Of a stretch of DNA of 64,000 nt, positions 17,277 through 24,205 are shown piece after piece (position 1 is the stretch's first letter; every line of letters starts with the position of its first letter). The position numbers and the translations under genes are program-made. The notes below the pieces were generated by a model, which was not told the origin of the DNA, made no database searches, and saw only the letters and a program-made list of their open reading frames with translations. The stretch comes from Streptomyces sp. A0642 (GTDB lineage Bacteria > Actinomycetota > Actinomycetes > Streptomycetales > Streptomycetaceae). Location: contig NZ_SSBL01000016.1 of assembly GCF_004795105.1 (NCBI RefSeq), positions 99,819 through 163,818 of the forward strand, read 5' to 3'.

Positions 17277-20200
17277 CTGCGTGCCTCCTCGACTGTGTCC
17301 CCCGTCTCCCCGGTTCGGCCATCGGTTCGGCCGGCCGGCTCAGTGTGCTCGGTACGTGTGGTGCCTCCGGCCGGGGCGGTGGCCTCGGCGATCTCCGCCT
17401 CGACGTCCCGGCGGCCGTCCTTCGCGCCCTGGTGGAAGCCGCCGAGCCGGCGGCGCAGGGCGTCCTTGTCGACGCTGCCCGTGCGCTCGGGCGCGGGCGC
17501 CGACGAGGGCCGGACGACCTTGGGGGTGCGCTTGGGCAGGCCCTTGTCGGTGATCCGGCCGGCCTGGGGCCGGGGATCCGGCTCCGGGTGGCGCGGCCCG
17601 GGCAGCGCGTCGGCCACGGGATTCGCGACGGGAGCGGGGTTCGCGGCGGGAGCGACGGGCGCCGCGGCGGGCTCGGGCCGCGCGCCCTCGTCAGCGGTGC
17701 GCTCGTGGCGGTCGGGGCCGATGGCGTAGGGGCCGGCGGCGGTCGCGGACTCCGGGCCGTCCCCGAAGGCGGGGGCGTGCGTGAACTCGGGTACGTCCTC
17801 GAATTCCGGCACGCGCGGAAGCCGGACCTGCATCGTGGTCTCGGCCTCGGTCTCCGCGGGCCGCGCGGGCTCGGGGTCCACAGCGGCCGCTGAGGGCTGC
17901 GCCGCCCGCACGGGCTCCGGCTCGGGCGCGGCCGGGGGCTCGTGGTCGGGGCCGGCGGCCGGAGGAACGGCCGAGGGGCCGGCCGGGCCGTGGTCCTCCG
18001 CCGGGGCTCCCGCGTCGGGGCCGGGCGCGGGAGCGGCCGTCGTGCCGGCCCCGGCGATCGCCTGCTCGGCGGCCGCGATCAGCGGATCGCCGGCCGGCGG
18101 CTCGCCGACGAGGGCACGGCGGGGCAGCGCGTTGGAGTTGGCCTCGGCGACCGACCCGGGGAGGTTCAGCGTGGGCGCGTCCCCGGGGGCCGCGACGGGC
18201 GGCGGGGTCGCGGCCGGCGGTGCCTTCGGGAGCAGGGCCTGGGGCAGCACGACGACCGCGGTCACCCCGCTGCCCTTCTGCTCGCGCAGCTGGACGCGTA
18301 CGCCGTGGCGCGCGGCCAGGAGCGAGGTCACCTGAAGGCCGAGGCCGGCCCCGTCCGCGCTCTGCTCGCCCGCCTCGAAGAGCGCCGGATCGCCGAGGCG
18401 GGTGTTGAGCTCACCCATCCGTACGGACGACATGCCGATGCCCTCGTCCTGCACGGAGAGCATCACCTCGCCGGTCTCCAGCAGCCAGCCCGAGAGCTGC
18501 ACGTGCGAGTCCGGCGGGGAGAACGAGGTGGCGTTCTCCAGGAGTTCGGCGACGAGGTGGCTGAGGTCGTCGGCGGCGAAACCGGCGATCTGGGCGTGCG
18601 GCGGCAGGGACTGGATGGTGACCCGCTCATACCGCTCGATCTCGCTGACCGCGGCACGGAGCACGTCGACCAGCGGAATCGGTCCCGGGTGCGCGTGGCC
18701 GTGCTCGGCGCCCGCGAGGACCAGCATGTTCTCGCTGTGACGGCGCATGACGGTGGCCATGTGGTCGAGCTTGAAGAGCGTGGCGAGCCGCTCCGGGTCC
18801 TGCTCGCGCTCCTCCAGGGACTCGATGACGCCGAGCTGGCGTTCGACGAGACCGAGGGTGCGCAGCGAGAGGTTGACGAAGGTGTGGTGGACGGTGTTCT
18901 TCAGCTTCTCCAGCTGCACCGTCAGGTCCGCTGCCTGTACCTGGAGTTCGGCGCGCTGGAGGGTGAGGGCCTCGCGCCCGGCGATCAGTTCGCCGCGCTC
19001 GCTCTCCAGTTGCTCGAACCGTCCGTTGAACTCGTGGAGCAGTCCGTGCAGCCGGCCGTGCAGGGCGTTGAGGGACCGGACGACCTGGGCGAACTCGTCG
19101 TTGCGGCCGGTGTAGCGGACCGGTTCGGCCGACTCGGGGTCCGCGGCGAGCCGGCCGGCGCCGATCCGCAGGACGGCGAGCGGCTGGGTGAGGGTGCGGG
19201 CCACCGCGGTGGAGACGCCGACGGCGATGAGCAGGCAGCCGCCGAGGAGCGCGATCCGCAGTTCGAGGGCCGTGACGTCGTCGTCGCGCAACTCGCTCAG
19301 CCGCCGCACCTGGGCGGTCCCGAGGGCCGACTCGACGCCCCGCATCCGGTCGATCCGGGCGGAGAGCGCCGCCTGGAGCTTCTTCGGGGAGACCTTCTGG
19401 TCGGACGCGGAGAGCTCGGGCCGGTCGGTGAGTCCGGCGAGGTACTTCTCCGCGCTGTTGACCTCGGGGCCGGTGACGGTGGTGGCCAGCTTGTCGCGGG
19501 CGGTGGCGCCGGCGGCCTGGTCGAAGTCGGAGAGGGCGGAGAGTTCGCCGACCCGGGACTGCTGGGCGGCGGCGCTCAGCTGGTCGCGGGTGCGGTCCTC
19601 CTTCGTCTCGCCCTCGTCCTCGGTCTGGACGGGCAGGCCGGTGAAGGGATCGATCCGCGGGGCGGCCGGCTCCTTGCGGGGGACGGCGAGCGCGGCGAGC
19701 AGCAGTCCGCGGGTGGCGGAGGCCTGTTCGGTGGCCCGGCCGAGCGCGAGCGGGGCGCGGACGGCCTCGGCGGCACGGGGCGGGGTCCTGTCCGCGAGCT
19801 CGTCGGAGAGGTCCTGGAGCTTGGAGATGACCTCGGTGTACGCCTGGTGGGCCTCCAGCGCCGTGGCCTTGCCGGCGATGGCGTCGCGGCGCAGGGAGGG
19901 GATGGCGGAGAGGTCGCGGCGCAGGACGGCGGAGGCCGCGTCCCGGATCTCGTCCACCTGCTGGTCGACCCGCGCGCTGCGGCTTCCCGCCGAACCGCCC
20001 GCCGCGCCGGGCTTGCCCTCGCGGCCGGCGGCGATGAAGGCGGTGACCTCGTCGCGCTCGTCGGCGAGGGAGTGCGCGAGCGCGATGGCCTGCTGGTTCA
20101 GCTCCGCGAGGGTGACCAGCCGCTGAGACTCGGTCAGGTCGGAGGAGGCGCTCAGGGCCGCCGGCGCTCCCGCGGCGATGACGGTGATCCCGACGACGGC

Positions 20201-20332
20201 GACGCCCGCGACGAGCCGGCTGCGGACACGGACGGTGCGCCCGCTCTCAGCCGGCGCCGAAGGCACCACCTCGGAACCGCTGTTCTTGCTGCCCTTGCTC
20301 CGAGGCCGCTTCTTCTGCACCGGTGCTCGCAA
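17273..20332 (-). CDS. cvnA: Conservon CvnA, nitrate-sensor-type histidine-kinase-like protein
   Basis: About 1019 aa from TTG 20332 (GTG 20320 is an alternative; neither has a strong Shine-Dalgarno). Basic N-terminus, membrane helix about 36-58, extracytoplasmic NIT-like helical sensor domain to about 350, second helix (about 350-375), HAMP, a coiled coil and a HATPase domain with N-box ELLENATSFSPP, G1 DEGIGM and G2 GAGLGL. The C-terminal about 300 residues are Pro/Ala/Glu rich and disordered. First gene of the four-gene conservon; its input is unknown. Confidence 0.93.
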   Translation of the reverse strand: MRAPVQKKRPRSKGSKNSGSEVVPSAPAESGRTVRVRSRLVAGVAVVGITVIAAGAPAALSASSDLTESQRLVTLAELNQQAIALAHSLADERDEVTAFIAAGREGKPGAAGGSAGSRSARVDQQVDEIRDAASAVLRRDLSAIPSLRRDAIAGKATALEAHQAYTEVISKLQDLSDELADRTPPRAAEAVRAPLALGRATEQASATRGLLLAALAVPRKEPAAPRIDPFTGLPVQTEDEGETKEDRTRDQLSAAAQQSRVGELSALSDFDQAAGATARDKLATTVTGPEVNSAEKYLAGLTDRPELSASDQKVSPKKLQAALSARIDRMRGVESALGTAQVRRLSELRDDDVTALELRIALLGGCLLIAVGVSTAVARTLTQPLAVLRIGAGRLAADPESAEPVRYTGRNDEFAQVVRSLNALHGRLHGLLHEFNGRFEQLESERGELIAGREALTLQRAELQVQAADLTVQLEKLKNTVHHTFVNLSLRTLGLVERQLGVIESLEEREQDPERLATLFKLDHMATVMRRHSENMLVLAGAEHGHAHPGPIPLVDVLRAAVSEIERYERVTIQSLPPHAQIAGFAADDLSHLVAELLENATSFSPPDSHVQLSGWLLETGEVMLSVQDEGIGMSSVRMGELNTRLGDPALFEAGEQSADGAGLGLQVTSLLAARHGVRVQLREQKGSGVTAVVVLPQALLPKAPPAATPPPVAAPGDAPTLNLPGSVAEANSNALPRRALVGEPPAGDPLIAAAEQAIAGAGTTAAPAPGPDAGAPAEDHGPAGPSAVPPAAGPDHEPPAAPEPEPVRAAQPSAAAVDPEPARPAETEAETTMQVRLPRVPEFEDVPEFTHAPAFGDGPESATAAGPYAIGPDRHERTADEGARPEPAAAPVAPAANPAPVANPVADALPGPRHPEPDPRPQAGRITDKGLPKRTPKVVRPSSAPAPERTGSVDKDALRRRLGGFHQGAKDGRRDVEAEIAEATAPAGGTTRTEHTEPAGRTDGRTGETGDTVEEARS

Positions 20333-20682
20333 TCTCGACTCGTCCGCCCTTGAAGCAGAGGTGACGCCCGGTCACGTGACGAGCGCCCCGACCCCTGGTA
20401 CGGCTTCCGACCATTCCAGTGCTTTTGAGAGGGGGGCGCGCATCAACCGCTCCGCCACTCGAACGAGTGAACAACACTCCCGAGTTGACGAACAAGTCGC
20501 TCCCCGGCCCTCCGGCGGCACGCCCGGACGCCCGGCTGGATCTTCGGGTCAGGCTTTGGCAAGATGCCCGCCCGCACACTTCCCGGAGTGATTCCTTCCG
20601 TTCCAACCGTCCTCCTGACCTGCTGGTACGGTCCAGCCCCCGACCATGCAGGCCCCGTGAAGACCTCGTGCAGACTGGCCGC
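20333..20682. promoter_or_regulatory. Divergent control region between cvnA and PP2C-like gene
   Basis: 350 bases without a gene. Near cvnA, GTGAC/GTCAC/GTGAC half-sites at 20361-20365, 20371-20375 and 20376-20380 make a GTGAC-N5-GTCAC dyad and an overlapping GTCACGTGAC palindrome. Further out, CACTCG-AA-CGAGTG (20456-20469) and a related ACTC-CC-GAGT (20476-20485) are two similar dyads, the second next to TTGACG. Close to the plus-strand gene, CAGACT (20671-20676) is a -10 box seven bases from its ATG. The GTGAC dyad resembles BldD-type sites, but that is inference. Confidence 0.45.
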
Positions 20683-21465
20683 ATGCGCATCGAACTCGCC
20701 ACCGCCGCCGGCCTCCCCGGGCGCCCGAACGAGGACTGGGCGGCCTCGGTCCTGCCCGCCTCCGGCCAGGGTGGAGGACTCGTCCTGCTCGACGGGGTGA
20801 CGCCGCCGCCCGGTGACGACGGTTGTGCGCACTCGGTGCCCTGGTTCACGGCACGACTGGGCGGGGCCCTGGTCGAACTGTCGGGTTCGCGACGGGATAT
20901 GACCTTGCGGGAGATCCTGGCGGAGTCCATCCGGCGCACCGCCGACGCGCATCGCTCCCGGTGTGACCTTTCTCACGTGCGCACGCCGCAGGCGACCGTC
21001 GTCCTCGTGCGTTGGGACGAGTCGGAGATCGAACACCTGGTGCTCTCCGACTCGGTGCTGCTGCTCGAGTCGACGGAGGGCGCCGTCCGCGCCCTGCTGG
21101 ACGACCGGCTCGACCGGCTGCCGCCGGGCGCACTGGCCTCCGAGGGGACCGCCGACGCGTACCGGAACGCGGAGGGCGGCTTCTTCACCGCCGCGGCCGA
21201 TCCGGCCGTGGCGGACCGCGCGGTCGCGGGGCGCACCCCACGGGCCGGAGTGCGGGCGGTCGCCGCCCTGACGGACGGGGCGAGCCGCTGGACGGACATG
21301 TTCGGCGAGGGCGACTGGGCGGCCTGTCTCGGAGTCCTCCAGAAGGAGGGCCCCCAGGGGCTGATCGACCGGGTGCGGACCCTGGAGGACGCGGACACGG
21401 ACCGTACGCACCTGCGGCGGAGCAAGCGGCACGACGACGCGACGGCGGTCTACGCACAGCTCTGA
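20683..21465 (+). CDS. PP2C-like protein
   Basis: 260 aa from ATG 20683; a CAGACT -10 box ends seven bases before it, so the mRNA is likely leaderless. RPNEDWAAS near the N-terminus, LVLLDGVTPP, a middle ATVVLVRWDESEIEHLVLSDSVLLL and AALTDGASRW plus KRHDDATAV at the end follow the order of PP2C motifs, with Asp residues in each. So it probably is a cytosolic PPM-type Ser/Thr phosphatase, although GxGxxxxxG-type glycine motifs are weaker than usual. Substrate unknown. Confidence 0.75.
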   Translation: MRIELATAAGLPGRPNEDWAASVLPASGQGGGLVLLDGVTPPPGDDGCAHSVPWFTARLGGALVELSGSRRDMTLREILAESIRRTADAHRSRCDLSHVRTPQATVVLVRWDESEIEHLVLSDSVLLLESTEGAVRALLDDRLDRLPPGALASEGTADAYRNAEGGFFTAAADPAVADRAVAGRTPRAGVRAVAALTDGASRWTDMFGEGDWAACLGVLQKEGPQGLIDRVRTLEDADTDRTHLRRSKRHDDATAVYAQL

Positions 21466-21521
21466 ACGGACGGCCCGCTCGCCACGGAGGCCGCCGGACC
21501 GGGCGCCCCGCCCGGGCCGCC

Positions 21522-22019
21522 TCAGCCTTCGGCGCGGGCGTTCAGCTGGTGCAGCAGCCGGGCCAGCTCCGCCACCTCGGCCCGGTCCCAGTCGGCGAGC
21601 TTGCGCACATAGCGGTCCCGGCGCGCGTCCCGGACGCTGCGGAAGCGGGCGAGACCCTCGTCGGTGAGGTGGACCAGGGAGGCCCGGCCGTCCGCCGGGT
21701 CCGGCTCGCGCGCCACCAGGCCGAGGACCTCCAGGGCACGCAACTGGCGGCTCATGGTGGCCTTGCCGACACCGAAGTACGAGGCGAGGTCGGTGGCCCG
21801 CTGACGACCGGCCGACTCCAGGCGGACGAAGAGCCCATAGGCCGCCGCCTCCAGCTCGGGGTGCACCTCGCGTGCCATCTCGCCGGAGTTGGCACGGGCG
21901 CGGCGCAGGAAGACCGCCAACTCGCGCTCCAGGGCGAGGAACTCGTGGTCCACACCACTTCCCCCGGCTGCGCCGGGTTCATTCCCGCTTTCGCTCCCGT
22001 GCACGTCAACACCCCTCAT
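21522..22019 (-). CDS. MarR-family transcriptional regulator
   Basis: 165 aa from ATG 22019 (an internal GTG near 21953, ahead of DHEFLALEREL, is an alternative). Winged-helix core: LEAAAYGLFVRLESAGRQRA, TDLASYFGVGKATMSRQLRALEVLGLV as HTH and EPDPADGRASLVHLTDEG as wing. Ligand and targets unknown. Divergent from the GH25 lysozyme gene across about 220 bp; convergent with the PP2C-like gene. Confidence 0.93.
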   Translation of the reverse strand: MRGVDVHGSESGNEPGAAGGSGVDHEFLALERELAVFLRRARANSGEMAREVHPELEAAAYGLFVRLESAGRQRATDLASYFGVGKATMSRQLRALEVLGLVAREPDPADGRASLVHLTDEGLARFRSVRDARRDRYVRKLADWDRAEVAELARLLHQLNARAEG

Positions 22020-22151
22020 GAGCTTTCCCGCCACTGAAAGTTTCTTCCGCCGCCGGTCATCACCGCAGCTCCACCAGTATTTCGCAGGAGTAGACCAACG
22101 GCACCGCCCAGGCCCCCTTCCCCGACGCGGGTCTACGTGCGTAGCTTCATG

Positions 22152-22179
22152 CATGGCATGTTCACACCATGGCATGCCA
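22152..22179. promoter_or_regulatory. Repeated CATGGCATG elements upstream of GH25 lysozyme
   Basis: CATGGCATG occurs at 22152-22160 and again 16 bp later at 22168-22176; the second is part of the perfect palindrome TGGCATGCCA (22170-22179). This is in the intergenic region between the MarR and lysozyme genes, 66 bases before the lysozyme ATG. Candidate operator; no known regulator assigned. Confidence 0.4.
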
Positions 22180-22244
22180 CCAGGGGCGCGTCCGTCGCGC
22201 CCCGGGTCAGCAGGTCCCCCCACCGAGGCCTCGGAGGCACGCTC

Positions 22245-23090
22245 ATGCCCGTGCACAGATCCGGCTCCACGACAGTCCGCCGCTCGCGCTTCGCCGCAGC
22301 GGGAACCCTGCTCGCAGCTCTCTCCCTCCTCGTCGCCCTGCCCGGCGCCGCCGGCGCGGCCACCGCCGCCGGCGACCCCACCGCTCCCGCCCGGGGCACG
22401 GCCACGATGGGCATGGGCGTCATCGCCCACGACGGCCAGGGCGGCCTGCCCACCACCCGCGCCGTCCAGACCGAAGGCGTGGACGTGAGCAGCCACCAGG
22501 GCAACGTCGCCTGGTCGACGCTCTGGAACAGCGGCGTGAAGTGGGCCTACACCAAGGCCACGGAGGGCACGTACTACACGAACCCGTACTTCGCCCAGCA
22601 GTACAACGGCTCGTACAACGTCGGAATGATCCGCGGCGCCTACCACTTCGCCACCCCGGACACGACGAGCGGCGCCACCCAGGCCAACTACTTCGTGGAC
22701 CACGGCGGCGGCTGGTCCAGGGACGGCAGGACACTGCCGGGCGTGCTCGACATCGAGTGGAATCCGTACGGCGCACAGTGCTACGGCAAGACCGCGGCCG
22801 GGATGGTGTCCTGGATCCGCGACTTCGTGAACACCTACAAGGCCCGCACCGGGCGCGACGCCGTCATCTACACCGCGACCAGCTGGTGGCAGTCCTGCAC
22901 GGGCGACAGCGCCGCCTTCGGTACCACCAACCCGCTCTGGGTGGCCCGCTACAACACCACGGTCGGGACGCTCCCGGCCGGCTGGGGCTACTACACGATC
23001 TGGCAGTACACCTCGTCCGGTCCGACCGTGGGCGACCACAACCACTTCAACGGCGCCCTCGACCGCGTACAGGCACTGGCCAACGGCTGA
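22245..23090 (+). CDS. Secreted GH25 lysozyme (muramidase)
   Basis: 281 aa from ATG 22245 with GGAGG seven bases upstream. A signal peptide (residues about 1-37, ending LPGAAGA-A), short linker, then a GH25 domain: EGVDVSSHQG with D80, and the catalytic LDIEW motif with D169 and E171. GH25 enzymes cleave the MurNAc-GlcNAc bond; Streptomyces enzymes also accept O-acetylated murein. No separate cell-wall binding domain. A terminator hairpin follows. Confidence 0.95.
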   Translation: MPVHRSGSTTVRRSRFAAAGTLLAALSLLVALPGAAGAATAAGDPTAPARGTATMGMGVIAHDGQGGLPTTRAVQTEGVDVSSHQGNVAWSTLWNSGVKWAYTKATEGTYYTNPYFAQQYNGSYNVGMIRGAYHFATPDTTSGATQANYFVDHGGGWSRDGRTLPGVLDIEWNPYGAQCYGKTAAGMVSWIRDFVNTYKARTGRDAVIYTATSWWQSCTGDSAAFGTTNPLWVARYNTTVGTLPAGWGYYTIWQYTSSGPTVGDHNHFNGALDRVQALANG

Positions 23091-23108
23091 GACCGCCGGC
23101 CGTTTCCC

Positions 23109-23145
23109 GCGGAGCCCGGAGACGTACCCCGTCTCCGGGCTCCGC
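23109..23145 (+). terminator. Terminator after GH25 lysozyme
   Basis: Perfect 16-bp arms (23109-23124 and 23130-23145) with a 5-base loop, 18 bases after the lysozyme stop. Confidence 0.85.
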
Positions 23146-23201
23146 CCCGTCCAGGGCCTCTCACCAGGCACGCAATCCCTCCACGGGCCACAGCGGGCCC
23201 C

Positions 23202-23234
23202 GTATACACGAGGTGTATACCCCCTGTGTATAGT
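23202..23234 (+). promoter_or_regulatory. Promoter with 19-bp palindromic operator ahead of CE4 deacetylase
   Basis: GTATACAC-GAG-GTGTATAC (23202-23220) is a perfect dyad with 8-bp arms, followed by a third half-site TGTGTATA (23225-23232) which overlaps a -10-like TATAGT (23229-23234). The dyad covers the -35 position, so a dimeric regulator binding here would control the downstream gene directly. The regulator is not identifiable from this window. Confidence 0.65.
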
Positions 23235-23285
23235 CCTTCCAGTCCGCGGCTGAGCGCGGCGCACGCACTGAGGGAGTGACCTGCC

Positions 23286-24050
23286 TTGCCCAGTAGGACG
23301 AAGTCGATCGGCACGGGGTTGGCCGTCGCTCTAGTGACGGCCCTCACGCTGACACTGAGCGGCTGCTCGATGGAGACCACGGCCCCGGGATCCGCCCGCG
23401 GCGACGCCGGCTCGGACGCCAAGGGCTCGTTCGGCCCGGTGGACTGCCGTGAGGCCAAGTGCATAGCCCTCACCTTCGACGCGGGCCCGGGCGAGGACAC
23501 CCCCCACCTGCTGGACATCCTCAAGAAGGAGAAGGTCCACGCGACCTTCTTCCTGCTGGGCAAGAACCACGTGAAGAAGCACCCCGACACCGTCCGCCGC
23601 ATCGCGGCGGAGGGCCACGAGGTCGCCAACCACACCTGGTCGCACGAGATCCTGACGGACAAGAAGCCCGCGGAGATACGCGCCGAGCTGGAGAAGACGC
23701 AGGACGCGATCGAGGCGGTCACCGGGAAGAAGCCGAGGCTGATGCGCCCGCCGCAGGGCCGCACCGACGACACGGTCTCCGGGATCAGCGAGGACCTCGG
23801 ACTCTCCCAGATCCTGTGGAACGCGACTGCCAAGGACTACTCGACGACGGACTCCGCGCTGATCGAGAAGCGGATAGTCGACCAGGCGACCAAGGACGGC
23901 ATCATCCTGCTGCACGACATCTACAAGGGCACGGTGCCCGCGGTGCCCGGCATCATCCACGAGCTGAAGAAGCGCGGCTACACCTTCGTCACCGTGCCGC
24001 AGCTGTTGGCGCCCGCCGAGCCGGTCCCGGGAACCATCTACCGCCCCTGA
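23286..24050 (+). CDS. Polysaccharide deacetylase (CE4/NodB) lipoprotein
   Basis: 254 aa from TTG 23286, with a GAGGGAG Shine-Dalgarno. Lipoprotein signal with lipobox LSGC (cysteine about 27). NodB motifs: motif 1 TFDAGP (D65), motif 2 H116-TWS-H120, motif 3 RPPQG, motif 4 region KDYSTTD, motif 5 ILLHD. The second Asp of the usual TFDDGP is Ala66, so the metal site lacks one usual carboxylate. Probably acts on peptidoglycan or another surface glycan outside the membrane. Expression likely depends on the palindromic operator upstream. Confidence 0.93.
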   Translation: MPSRTKSIGTGLAVALVTALTLTLSGCSMETTAPGSARGDAGSDAKGSFGPVDCREAKCIALTFDAGPGEDTPHLLDILKKEKVHATFFLLGKNHVKKHPDTVRRIAAEGHEVANHTWSHEILTDKKPAEIRAELEKTQDAIEAVTGKKPRLMRPPQGRTDDTVSGISEDLGLSQILWNATAKDYSTTDSALIEKRIVDQATKDGIILLHDIYKGTVPAVPGIIHELKKRGYTFVTVPQLLAPAEPVPGTIYRP

Positions 24051-24125
24051 TCCGGCCGTGGCGGCTGCCGCCCCTGTCCCCCGGCGGTACGCCCGCCTCC
24101 CCTCGGCCGGTCGCAGACGCGCGAA

Positions 24126-24159
24126 ACGGCCCGCCCCCCGCGAGGGGAGGACGGGCCGT
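24126..24159. terminator. Hairpin between convergent CE4 deacetylase and lon
   Basis: ACGGCCCG (24126-24133) pairs with CGGGCCGT (24152-24159), with an inner C-run/G-run that extends the stem. Placed between the convergent stops at 24050 and 24206. Confidence 0.65.
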
Positions 24160-24205
24160 CCCTACCGGCCGTGCACGTGGTGCCACGCCCGTCACGCCGT
24201 GACGC

